DNA of 64,000 nt. Source: Polychytrium aggregatum. Taxonomy: Eukaryota > Chytridiomycota > Chytridiomycetes > Polychytriales. A program made the position numbers and the translations under genes. The stretch is from assembly GCF_025602895.1 (NCBI RefSeq), contig NW_026516221.1, forward strand, positions 558,001 to 622,000, read 5' to 3'. Below are positions 35,876 through 46,200 of the stretch, piece by piece. The first letter of the stretch is position 1; every line of letters starts with the position of its first letter. The notes under the pieces are model-generated. The model saw only the letters and a program-made list of their open reading frames with translations, was not told the origin of the DNA and ran no database searches.

Positions 35876-37229
35876 TGTTCGCTCGCCCCGCTCGATGTGC
35901 CCGTCAGTCGCCCACGTTTCCCTTGCCCGCTCCTGGCAAGCATTGCTGTGGGGCCGCTGCCTTGTCGCACTCCCCGCCACACCAATCACCTCCAAGACGC
36001 AAAAGTACTTGTTGCATCCGCCCGCCTTGTCTGCACTGGCCACAGACAGCCCCGTGGCTCTCGGCGCTTGCCCAGCAGCCAAGAAACGTGGTCTCCTGCT
36101 CCTGACTGCCGCCCCATTGCCCGATCTCGCCGCTCCTCTGGGCTGTGGTGCCGCACGGTCATCACTCGCCGTTGTGGGCAGCTCAGTCGCAGGTCCTGCT
36201 GCCTGATCAAATACAAAACCCCCCAAGTCGCGCACGTATCCGCAAGACCTTGGCCCGATCTCTGCTGTCTTGCCCTTGGCCGGCTGGTTCTCCTTCCTCC
36301 GCCTCCTCCCCTTGAGCACTCTCGTTCCCCGTCGGCGCCTGGCCGGGCTGTTTCCCTCCCCCTCGTTTCTTCTTTGGCCTCCGAGCAGCCAAACGCTCGC
36401 ACGAACATACACATCAAACGCTCCGGCGACCGAGAGAACGCAAACATTCGCAAAACCAGCACCTCCGGCCAGGAGTAAACAAGCATCTGTCTGCGCCTCC
36501 AAAGCCGACCGAGTAACCCGGGTCGTTTGGGGATATACACGGTTTCAAGACGCCCGATTCGCCCTTCCCCCGTGCCTCTCGTCCAGCCAATCCCTTCCGC
36601 ATCGCTCTCCTTGACTGGATGTATTAGCTGCCCACTCCTCCGGTCTATTCGATCGCCCCTCTGCCTGCTACTCTTGGGTGTCTTTATTCAAACTGCTATT
36701 AGCCCCGTCTCGGCTGGAAAAGCTGAGCCTTCCGTCTATACCGAAAGTCTGCGAAGCTGCTTGGTTTTGAAGGTATGCGTGATCTCTCTGCTCCCTGCTC
36801 TGCTCCCTGCTCTGCTCTCTTGTCTGTGGACGGCAGCTCGTCTTTCTCGAGCCCAGCGGCGCTGCCGGTTGCGCCCACGCGGCCTTCGTCTCCGGGTCCT
36901 GCGGTGCCTGGCCCCATTCTTTTCTCTTGTGTTGGCGCTGGGCTCGGGCGGTCCTGCCCCCTTGACGAGTGCCACCGTGGCCCATAACTCTATGCTGGTC
37001 ACAGCGGCGACTCATGCCCCACTGGCAACTCTGCCCGGCGCGCACAACCCTCCCGGCCCACATCGCCATATATCACTCACCCTGCCGATTGCCCAAATTT
37101 CGTCTCGTCCACTCCACTCCACTCCACTCCACCCCGTCGACTGCTCAGCGTCGCCTCCCTTCCGTCGCATCTGGCTGCACCCAGGCCCCGCCATTCGCCA
37201 CGCCGTCCCTGGATCCCGATTACTCCGCA

Positions 37230-37925
37230 ATGGAAGCCCCCCTGGCGCCCACTATTGGGCGATTCCCAACCCAACTTGGGCCCGAACACTCGCCCATGCA
37301 GTATCCCGATATGCAGTTCGATCAAGAAGTCGTGAGTCCGCTCCAGCTGCCTCCCTCGCTCATGAATCAGAACCCCGACCAAAAGATCCAGCCCCCAGCC
37401 GAGTCGCAGGCGTCTCGGCCCCAGAGTCTGGGCGACCTGAACCCAGAGCTCCTGCGCTCCTTCAAATTTTCCTATTTCGTCTCGAACGTCGTCCATCAAG
37501 TCGTCGGCAAGCGGCGGGTCGGCGACCAGTGGATTCCCATCCAGGCACTGCCACCAACCTTCAATGAAACCACCCGGCTGATTGCAACGGTGCTGGCCAA
37601 GATTTCGGATCACATTCCGGCATCCGTGATTGTCATCTCGCTCGTCCTGCTCGAGCGGCTGATTGAAAGCCAGCGTTTCATTCTGCAGTTCGGCTGCGAG
37701 TACAAGATGTTCATCGGCTGCCTGGTCATCGCCCATAAGCTGCATGACGACCGGGCCTGGGGCAACAAAGCCTGGAGCGGGTTTTCAGGACTGGATGCCC
37801 GGAAGATCAGCGATAAGGAGCGCCAGTTTCTCGCCGTGCTGCAGTACCAGCTCTTCGTCGGCCCCGCTGTTTACCAACACTGGGAGACCTATTTTGGCTG
37901 CAACGCCTTCTACTGCTCACTCTAG
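37230..37925 (+). CDS. PCL/PHO80-type cyclin (copy 2)
   Basis: Intronless, 231 residues from the ATG at 37230 (frame open further upstream but without support). The cyclin box (about residues 80-228) reads KFSYFVSNVVHQVV, VIVISLVLLERLIE, GCEYKMFIGCLVIAHKLHDD, NKAWSGFSGLDARKIS, KERQFLAVLQYQLFVG...W. It shares the box and the C-terminal F..N.FYC with copy 1 at 1043, so the two are paralogues about 36 kb apart on the same strand. Expected to bind a Pho85-like kinase; cell-cycle or nutrient role unknown. T-rich DNA at 38086-38180 may be its 3-prime end. Confidence 0.85.
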   Translation: MEAPLAPTIGRFPTQLGPEHSPMQYPDMQFDQEVVSPLQLPPSLMNQNPDQKIQPPAESQASRPQSLGDLNPELLRSFKFSYFVSNVVHQVVGKRRVGDQWIPIQALPPTFNETTRLIATVLAKISDHIPASVIVISLVLLERLIESQRFILQFGCEYKMFIGCLVIAHKLHDDRAWGNKAWSGFSGLDARKISDKERQFLAVLQYQLFVGPAVYQHWETYFGCNAFYCSL

Positions 37926-39058
37926 CCACGCCCGTTCGAGTCATGCTCACTCTGGTCGTGATGCTGCTGCTTCCCTGTGTGGCCGCCACCATCTGTGCTC
38001 TTCGCTGTCGCTGCCTCCGCTTCCCTCGCCCACTGATCCTGGATATATCTCGCACATCGTATCTTCCGCCTCTGCGCCCAGCTATTTATGTTTTCATTTT
38101 TCATTTGTTTTATTTTGTTCTGTATATGATTTCTATTGCGTTCTTGTTTTTGCTTCGCTTCTTTTCTCTCCTTTGATTTTGCTTCCACACCACCATCGAC
38201 AGTAGTGCCCATCGCGCTTTCCGCTCGAGCGTGGTCCAACCGTCACTAGAACTCCCAAATGAAACAGAGGACAATCCGCTCCTCCTCCTCCTCCAAAATA
38301 GACAAAGCCTGGCATTCTATCGTGATGAAATGCACATCGTTTACTATGGCCGACCGCCCGGTGGTGGTGGTGGTGGTGGTGGTGGTGGTGGTGAGCTCTT
38401 CCGGATCGTCCAGTCACATCGCGCGATCCTCGTCCCGTCTGCCCCAACGTTGTCGCTCCATCCTCTCCAACACCGCCGCTCCATCCTCTCATCACCATCC
38501 CGCCAAGTACCGGCCAGACCCTGTCTTTTCCATTTTCCAACGTTTTTTTTTCTTTTCTTCTTCGTCCTTCGTCCTGCTTCCCACGGTCCATCTCGCTCTT
38601 GTCCTGCCAGCGGCGCGGCTCGGTATCTGCCTGCGGCCCACTCTGTTGCACCGATCCAGTTCTGCACAGGTTCAAGCCAACTTCGGCAGCTGTACCATGG
38701 CTGTCTTTTTGTTTGTCGGACTGGGCTGCCTTGCACCGCCAGGCTGTCCTCTTTGCTGGTCTGCCAAACGAATCCATTGGCCGAAAACAAAGTTTTCTTC
38801 AACACCAGCAACCAGAAGGGCAATGCCTCAGCTGCCAGGTCAGAAACCCAACCTGAAGGGAGGTCGCATGACGAGCAGAGGATCTGGACCCGACTCCGAG
38901 CCGCCGGTGCGTCCGCATTTTCGTCCACTCGATCAAGACACATGGACGGGAATCGTGGGTTTGAGAAAGGCGGAGTACGCTGTATTCAGGGGGAGATGGG
39001 ACACCTGCCCACAACCCATTTGTCAGCGCAGTATGCGATGGCATGCGTCTGACTATGC
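37926..39058. other. Spacer after cyclin 2, no supported gene
   Basis: Contains a T-rich stretch (38086-38180), a (ggt)n run and a T9 run near 38541. A minus-strand frame at 38344-38943 encodes a long proline run from the (ggt)n tract and no domain, so it is not called. Confidence 0.5.
38360..38393. repeat. (ggt)n microsatellite
   Basis: Eleven perfect ggt units. Confidence 0.95.
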
Positions 39059-39252
39059 CATAAGAAATAGAACAGATCACTTTGGCAGCCTCCGAGTGAA
39101 GACCACCGGTCGCTCTCCGGTCTCCACAATCGACCTGCACACTGGCCTCGGGGTGCCAGTGGTGAATGGTGCTTTTGGACACATTGAAGATGGTGGCGAC
39201 CTTGCGCAAGCTGCGGAGCAGCGAGTAGCATCGAGAGCACCAATCCCGCACC
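39059..39252 (-). mobile_element. Short deletion derivative of a Fanzor/TnpB-type element
   Basis: Reading the minus strand, a helix-turn-helix (SLRKVATIFNVSKSTIHHW) runs directly into the 3-prime end of the element (VDCGDRRATGG...FTRRLPK then stop at 39077). The longer copy at 62796-63330 has the same two ends separated by the zinc ribbon and RuvC-III segment, so this copy has lost the whole nuclease core. The junction lies near 39144 where CTGG is present at both sides in the longer copy, which suggests deletion at short homology. The last ~86 bp (39059-39144) differ from the other copy at about 4 positions by hand alignment. No terminal inverted repeats or target-site duplications were identified. 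Confidence 0.65.
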
Positions 39253-39261
39253 TAATATCAA

Positions 39262-39263
<2 letters not shown>

Positions 39264-39292
<29 letters not shown>
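39264..39292. repeat. (tc)n microsatellite
   Basis: Fourteen tc units immediately beside the 5-prime side of the short Fanzor-type remnant. Confidence 0.95.
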
Positions 39293-39294
<2 letters not shown>

Positions 39295-39321
39295 GAAAAA
39301 CGAGGCTCTTCACAGGATGAG

Positions 39322-41934
39322 TTATGATTTATGGGTGTCGTCGGTGTCATTGACGTCGTCGCCGTCGTCGCCGTCGTCTGCTTCGTCTGCTTCGTCGTCG
39401 TCGTCGTCATCGTCGCCATCACCATCGCCATCACCATCATCATCATCATCGAGAGGCGACTGCGGGAAGATGGAGTCGTGCGACACATGCGTGGTGGGAA
39501 AGTGGTGCAGATTCGAGGAGCCCTGCTGTGCCTGGTTGGCAGCTGCAACGGCGCTGGCGGCAGCAGCGGCAACGATGCTGATGGGAAACCAACAATGTCG
39601 TCGTGGAGACATGTGCAGATTGCGTGAGTATTCAGGCTCAAGTCGCCCAAGTCGACACAAGATATAAACCAGCCGCCGATGCCAGCAAAGCAGCGCCAGG
39701 CTATCGATATCACGTCGTCGACATTGGCCGGCACCACACCGAGGCAAATGAAGTGCTCGAGCTTTCCCCTCTCCCGAACTCTCCAAACACTTACGAGGCG
39801 ACGACTGCGACGTTTGCCGATTCCATCGCCGCCACTGATACGATACTCGAGTCCTCGGCCGATGTTGTTGATGGCTGCTGGTGGTACAGCGACGAATACG
39901 ACTGAAGCGCCGAGTCCACTGCATATGTGTCGGGATCAAGAGTTGGGTCAGTGGATGATCGCGGAGCCATTCGCCCTCTTCTTGGTGGATCGATGCCATC
40001 TTCTTCCCCATTCCCAAGAGCGTCGATCCACAGTCCTCAGTCAAGCACATAGGCTGCTTTCGTCCGCACTTGTTTCGGAGCGCCGGAGGAGCTTACCGCC
40101 GTTTGTGATTGAATCCATCTCGCCTTGGTTGACCGCAGCCTCGGATTCGTGCCCGCCCTCGTCCGACAGAGGATGCTCCTCATGCTCGTTCAGCTGTGCA
40201 TTCGCCACCAGTGCCACAGGGTCGAGCCCGGTCAAACGCCGGATCTCCATGTGCAGCAGCTGCAGCTCCTTCTTGAGCAGCTCGACCTGACTCCAGGCTT
40301 GATTGCGGTCGCTGATCAGCTCTTCTCGCTCCTTGAGCCACGTCTCCCGCTCGGCTTGGAGGCGGATGTAGTCCTGCTCCTGCCGCTGGTATCGGATCCG
40401 CTCCTGGATGTAGCTATCCAGGTCCGCGGCCTTGGCCTCGAGCGAGCGGATGTAGTTTTGTTTGCGTTCGCGGAAGGCTCGCTGGGCCTCTCGGTTCTGG
40501 AGGGCCCGTTTTGCTGACGTTGTTCGCTTCTCTTCCCGTGACAGAGCGCCTGGTTGTTCCCCACCCCACCCCACCCCGTTTGGATGGCGGTGTGGTTGGC
40601 ATTCGTTTGATGGTTGCAGACAGAGATCCGTGCCATGTTGTTTGCAGCGGCGGCAACCAGGCGGCGATATCGATGTCGATCAAAACGCACCATCGGCGCA
40701 ACGCACGTTGCCGAGTTGAATATCGTCGATAAAAGTTGGAAACCATCGATAAAGGTTGGATATCATCGATAAAGGTTGGATATCATCAGTCAGATGTATG
40801 TTCCGTTGTATAAAGGCGATTGAATGCCATATCCCGAGTGCAGCCCGACGCTCGGCGCCAGACGGCCCCAGTGTGCAGCAGCATCACGATTGTAAACTCT
40901 TGGGAAGTCTTCCTCCCAGTCCAAATGGACATCCAATCCTTCACGACGACCGGACCAGGGCCATCGCTTGAATGCAAAGCCATGCTCCTTTGGATATGCC
41001 CCGCATTGCATTACCTGCTGCACCGACGACGATACCGGGTGCTGCTCCGTGCTGCTGTGGCGACAGGGTGATTGGGACAAGGACGGTGGTCGGTCCAGGG
41101 TGTTGCTGCGATTGCTGCTGTTGCTGCTGGTGATGATGATAGAGCTGAGCAGCGGCGGTCATGGTATCTGCGAAAAGGAGGCAAATGGTAACGGAAAGAC
41201 AAGGGAAACGCCTGATCGTCAGATGGGTTCTTTGGTGACCCTGGTGATTGCGCCTCTGCCGCCCGATCGCTCGATTGTTCGATTGTTCGATTCCTCGATT
41301 GCTTGGCCAGGAAACACAACGATGCGGATGGATGGATGGCCATGGATGGCCATGGATGACCACGGATCCTCACCGGCAAGCTGTCTCGGGTCGGGCGACT
41401 GTCCCTGGCTGGCCGATGCCGATGAGGCTGCCGCTGCTGCCTGGGTGATGAAAGCCTGGTAGCTGACAGGCAGGGTGGCATGGGACGCCAGCTGCAGTTG
41501 GATATGTGCGGGTGCGGATGAGAGCTTTAGGTGGTCGACTGGGTCGTGCGATGGCTGCAGCAGCGAAACGGGCTGGAAGACGGTCTCGGGATGCTGTTCC
41601 TCGTTCTTGATCGGCAGGTCCTGGCGCTGCTTCTGCGAGGACCCGTCGTCGTTGCCGTCGTCTGCGTGGTGGTGGCGGTGGGGAGGGGGAGAACATGCAG
41701 TCAGGACGAGCGACTCTGGTGTACCGGATATGCCTGTTGGCCGTCCCGAGCAGGATGGCAGGCAGGCAGATCGAGCGGGTTGCTGGGTAGATCGAGCAGT
41801 GGTGGGCATCCTGGCGATGGAGTCGAGCACGAGATGGCTCTGCCGCCGTCTGCGGATGGTCTGCGGATCGCCCGCACGGAGGATGCAGGCACGCAGGCGG
41901 TCGGCCTACCGGCAACGTCGATCGGACGCTTCAT
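39322..41934 (-). CDS. bZIP transcription factor with acidic C-terminal tail
   Basis: Five exons: 41910-41934, 41374-41661, 41015-41167, 40097-40549, 39322-39542; all introns are phase 1 and the sum is 379 residues. A Gln/His-rich segment precedes the basic region KRALQNREAQRAFRERKQ, whose N..AQRAF.ER core is that of fungal AP-1/Yap (Pap1) factors, then a leucine-zipper coiled coil (LEAKAADLDSYIQERIRY through LLKKELQLLHMEI). The last exon ends in a run of about 50 mostly Asp/Glu residues encoded by gac/gtc-type triplet repeats (39333-39463). It likely binds DNA as a dimer and activates transcription; target genes unknown. A reading without the last splice would stop at 40041 instead (ending SSLCA). 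The 25-bp first exon is inferred from phase and a good donor. Confidence 0.78.
39333..39463. repeat. Triplet-repeat tract encoding the bZIP acidic tail
   Basis: Plus-strand gtcgtc/gtcatc/accatc runs, read on the minus strand as Asp/Glu/Gly codons of the bZIP C-terminus. Confidence 0.8.
40721..40787. repeat. 20-bp repeat in bZIP intron
   Basis: About 3 units of tatcatcgataaaggttgga, inside the intron before the basic-region exon. Each unit has a central atcgat. Confidence 0.85.
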
Positions 41935-42122
41935 GTCTGGGCTGGCGATCGCTGGCAGAGCGCTGCGGGCGGGCTCGATCGACGAAATGGGGCGATGGGG
42001 CGAGGCCGACGCATGGAGTGCTGGACCGAGCTGGACCGAGCCGAACCGAGCCCAGCCGAGCCAAACCGAGCCGGCCGCCATCTCCCTCAATGCCCGTCGT
42101 CGCCGGGCTCCATCTCCCCTCC
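41935..42122. promoter_or_regulatory. Compact bidirectional promoter (bZIP / oxidoreductase-like)
   Basis: Only 188 bp separate the two divergent start codons. The segment includes a cluster of ccgagc repeats (about 42023-42078). No specific factor site is recognised. Confidence 0.45.
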
Positions 42123-42799
42123 ATGTCCGTCGTCGCCAGGCGGCTGCTGCACTCCCGGGTGCCCAACTACTCGGGCTACTGGTCGCTGATCCGCTGGCTG
42201 CCGCCGCAGGTTCGTAATCGCTATCTGCCATCCGGCCGATCTGCCATCCCGGCCTGGACCCGAGTGCTGCTATCGCTCCCCCAAGTCTCGCTCTGCTTGC
42301 TGCTCTTTGCCCTTGCACTCTTTGACTAGTTTTCTCCTTGGCCCATCTGCTTTGGATCTACAGACCTCCGGCTCAGCGGCCCCAGCCTCCCAGGCTCAGC
42401 CGAGTCAGGCGGCCGAGTCTGCGACGGGCGTGCCCGATGCTGGTCCCCAAGGCTTTCATCTCGCCAAGCCAGAGATCCCTACAAATTGCTGCATGAGCGG
42501 ATGCAAGAACTGGTAGGTCGTCTGGGCCGTCGGCCTTGGATGCCATCTGGTTCCTCGACTTGGTCTCGCATACAGTGGCGCTGTCGATGGCACTCAATCT
42601 CCACTCCCTCGCTGTCGCCTGGATGTCAAGTGTCTGGGACGACTACCAGGAAGAGCTCGAGACCTATCGCCTCGCTCTCAAGGAATACAAGCTGAAGCAT
42701 CCCGAGGAGACCATGCTGCCCGCCGCCGCGGAAGAAACCGAGATGGACCCGTCGATGAAGGCGTTTCTCGAGCTCGAAAAGTCCCTGCACAAGCCCTAG
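42123..42799 (+). CDS. Oxidoreductase-like domain protein (OXLD1-like, probably mitochondrial)
   Basis: Three exons, 42123-42209, 42364-42512, 42631-42799; phases close at 134 residues. The core [25 protein letters not shown] is the signature of the oxidoreductase-like family (NCC.SGC..CVW..Y..EL), with four conserved cysteines; exon 2 ends inside the last Cys codon. The N-terminal MSVVARRLLHSRV is basic and lacks acidic residues, as a mitochondrial presequence would. The family has no established reaction; human OXLD1 is mitochondrial. Exon 1 uses a gttcgt donor, seen also in the helicase gene. Head-to-head with the bZIP gene. Confidence 0.82.
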
Positions 42800-43282
42800 A
42801 TCGCTCCCCCTCAAGCAACAGGATTCCGGCGGCCGTTGCGAGTCTCCGTGATCACGAACATCAAGCTCGGGGGAGCTGACTGTTCCTGTCGGTCGACAAT
42901 CTCGCATCCCAACCGTCTCTGGGCAGCTCCAGCATCGATATTATCATGGCTGCCCATTCGACCGTGCGCGATCATGGACAACTGGTCCCATGAGCTTCAG
43001 CGGCCTCGTTGCCATTCCAGAACCCAGTCTCCCACCGTCCTCGCTGCGATCAAGCTACATTCTGTCCCTGATGCCCGCCCACCACCCCGGGCAGCCTCTG
43101 TCGGCTTCCCGTGCTCCCCTGTCTTCGATTGTCCTCTTGCACGGCTGGCGCCCATTCTTTCCCGCGGCCGACCGCCTTGAATCCGGCGGGATCTCTGACC
43201 GGGTTTCTGAATCAAGGCCGGCTGTCCCGTTTCAATAGACTCTTCGTATCCCTCCACAACCACATCTCTCCTGCTCGACTCC
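42800..43282. other. Spacer before meckelin, no gene seen
   Basis: Short frames without domain support; expected to hold the meckelin promoter. Confidence 0.5.
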
Positions 43283-46200
43283 ATGCGCGTAGCTCTCCTA
43301 GTGGCATCCGTTGCTCTGTTTCTCTCGGTCGGCTACTGCTCTCTCCTCCCATACGAGGTGTCGCCGGCAGTGCCCTCATGTCCCAGCGGACTGGTGTTCA
43401 ACTATCTTATCAACCAATGCAGCTCCTGTACCAACGGCAAGGAGCTGATGTCCGATGGTTTGTGGCAGATGAGCTCGCTCGCTTTCGTGTTCTCGAGTGG
43501 CGGATGTGCCCAGTATCGACTGCATGTCCAAGATCCGCATTGGCACTGATGGGGCATGCAATGGGGGTGTTTTTCCTTCATCTTGCTCGGCAATCTTTTG
43601 ATCAGGCTCATGCAACTGCCCGAGGGGCTACATCATCAGCTATCCTTCCCAGATCATTGCTGCAGACAGCAAGTGTACTCAGTGTCCCTCAAGCCAGGTG
43701 GGAACAGTGCGAGTCCATCCGCCATGCATCGCCCAGAGAGAAAGGCACCACCGACTGCATTCCCATAGACTTGCCTGGGATCCGGACGCTCTCCCCCCCT
43801 CACTATTGACGTCTTTGGAATGCTGACCGACTTTCATGGGTACATCGATCGGCATTGGCTGCCGTGTGTGCTCGGCTCTGCCTTTTGCCACAGACGAGCT
43901 CGTTTGATCGCCTGTTTTGTTTGGCTTGCCCCTCGGCCTCGCAGACTGTCGTCAATGCCACAGACGGATCGGTCGTCTGCACTTGTCCGTCCATGCAAAT
44001 CCTCAGTGAGTCGTCTGTTCGTCCAGCAGCCGTCACCGGCCTCCACAGTCACGAGATGTGGAGGCGCAAAGTTGGTTCATACCCGGATGCTCATGTCATG
44101 TCCGTTCATCCCACCATCCTCCCACACCATGCCAGTCACCAGGAACACGACTACAGGTCTTCCACTCACCACGGCGACATGCCAAGCCTGCCCAGCCAAC
44201 TCCTATCCATCGAACGATATCTCGAAGTGCATAAGCTGCCCAGACCCAGCCATGATCGCTTCATACGACCCCTCTACGCGGACCTACTCATGCCTGTGTC
44301 CGGCAGCACTGGGATACACCACTCAGCCTGTAAGTGTGTTCCGTCGGTCTTCCATCGCCAACCTCACCGTCAGCTTGCGGGTGCTTGACCAGACACTTGT
44401 TCTTCGGACAATGGATCCCAGGGCAGCTCCGAAACAGCTCCAGCGCGCTTCCCCTGCTAATGTAGCTCTTCATCGCCGGTAGCAAAACGGCCGATGTCTC
44501 CTCTCATCGTCCATCAGTAGCGTCCAATCCCAGTTTGTGCTCTCGCCGTTGTCTACAACGTTCGGCGTGAGTATTGCTTGGCATTGCCTCACAGTAGCAG
44601 GCTCAATTCGCCGGCCGTGACTTTGTAGCAGTAGTTTTGCCACGTTCCTGCCAATTGACGCCTCCAACTCTTCTCGACTTACCGCCTCAATCCCGATCCC
44701 ATCCGATGGCGTCTCCGGGTCCCGGCCGTGCTGGGGGTGGCTCTGCCAGCTGTTGCCTCAGTCGGATGGATCATTCACATCGGTGACGGTCCTGACGGAC
44801 GGGCTCCAAAACAATTTCCTGGGAATCCTCACCATCTGCTACGTAAGTATGCACACCGCTTGTAACATACGGCAATCTCACTGTGCTGTCAGTCGTAGTG
44901 AATGCAACGACTACGAGCAGCTTGGATGTGAAGCACGAGATGAATGGAGCAGTCCTGCGATGCTCCTCGCAGCTCTACAACCTCAAACACCGTCCATTCT
45001 TCCAGACCCAGGCGGACTTGCAGACATGCCAAATCCTGGCCAACTACTGCGTTTTGCAGCTCTACAATCTGCTCTCGGTGCCATGCCTGGCCTACCAAAA
45101 GATAGCAATCAACCGCCCGATCATTGGGCCGCAGAACATTGACCAGTAGGGCCATGACTCTGACGCTCCGTCGACTGCATTTTTTGACCCGGCGCATGCT
45201 CGTCAGACTGCTGATGCGTTCTACTGAATGTCCATCAATGCCGCCATTCCATCCACGACGCTCTTGGGATCGATCATCAGGCCAGAAAACTTCCCTTGGC
45301 TCTTCTACGGACTGCTCAGCAAGCAGGACTCGTCGTATGTCTATAGCGTGATTCCGGACATCGACATGAGCGTCAATTCCGCACCGGTATGAAGGTGGTG
45401 GCCTTTATCGAGCCAGCCGGCGGGATCTCTGCTTCATAGCGCCACCATCGGAGAACATCTGCTCGGGTGACCACCATGGCTTATTCCCACACAACTTTGA
45501 ATTTGACCGACAGGGCATCAGCGTCTTCCAGTTCTATTTGAATGCCTACGGCATGGATGGATCCTATCTGGGCATGGAGCCGCTGCAAACACAGTTACAG
45601 GTATGCCATGACGATTCCTGCCCTATGATGGGGGAGGCGTTCGCTCTCTACCGAGCCAAAAGACGACATACTGACACGCATACACGCCATAGCTCTGCCT
45701 GTCAACTCGTAACATGAATAGCGCCACCGTCTTTTCGAAGGTTGGCCGGAACTATATAAACCAATGCCAAGCCAACATGCTCACTGTACTTCAGTCGGTG
45801 AACTCAACGACCATATTTTACGAGCTATGTACGTCCCTTGGCAACGCTTGGGGAGTCGAGGCAACGATTGTTGCCATGCAACGAGATCGACACCCCAGAT
45901 TGAGCGGCTGTCACTGGCGGTGATTTTTGCGATCATCCGATTTTTCACTGACTGTCCTAGACGACTTGTTTTCCTCCAGTTGTGGCTGATGACACCGGAA
46001 GCCTCTATCCGGTCCCGGTTCAAGTCAACGGCAAGCTCGGTCGGCGCTTTTTCCTGGTTGATGTCGTGAGCGGCATGTCCAACGGGAATCTTCTTGCGGT
46101 CCGCGCCGCCACTGCGATCACTCTGACGTAGGTTCATCGATATCTGGCCCAAGTACATTTTGTCCTGATTGCTGTCTGAAGAAAATTTGTTGTTCGATTG

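Larger units (their letters stand above)
34818..37229. other. 2.4-kb divergent spacer (helicase / cyclin 2), no supported gene
   Basis: Many overlapping open frames in all six phases, Pro/Ser/Arg-rich, none with a recognisable domain. It contains an 18-bp repeat, a ccatccacccaa-type tract and CT-rich runs near 36779-36822 and 37108-37134. It probably holds a long 5-prime leader of the cyclin gene, as at 1-1042 for its paralogue. Confidence 0.5.

Noticed and set aside
35397-36478. Several 180-325 codon frames in the helicase/cyclin spacer
   Set aside because: They overlap one another in different phases, are Pro/Ser/Arg-rich and include simple repeats; no recognisable protein.
38344-38943. 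Minus-strand frame with a polyproline run
   Set aside because: The proline run is only the (ggt)n microsatellite; no domain or splice support.
38231-39320. Long plus-strand frames covering the short Fanzor-type remnant
   Set aside because: They run antisense to the recognisable helix-turn-helix and share no similarity with known proteins.
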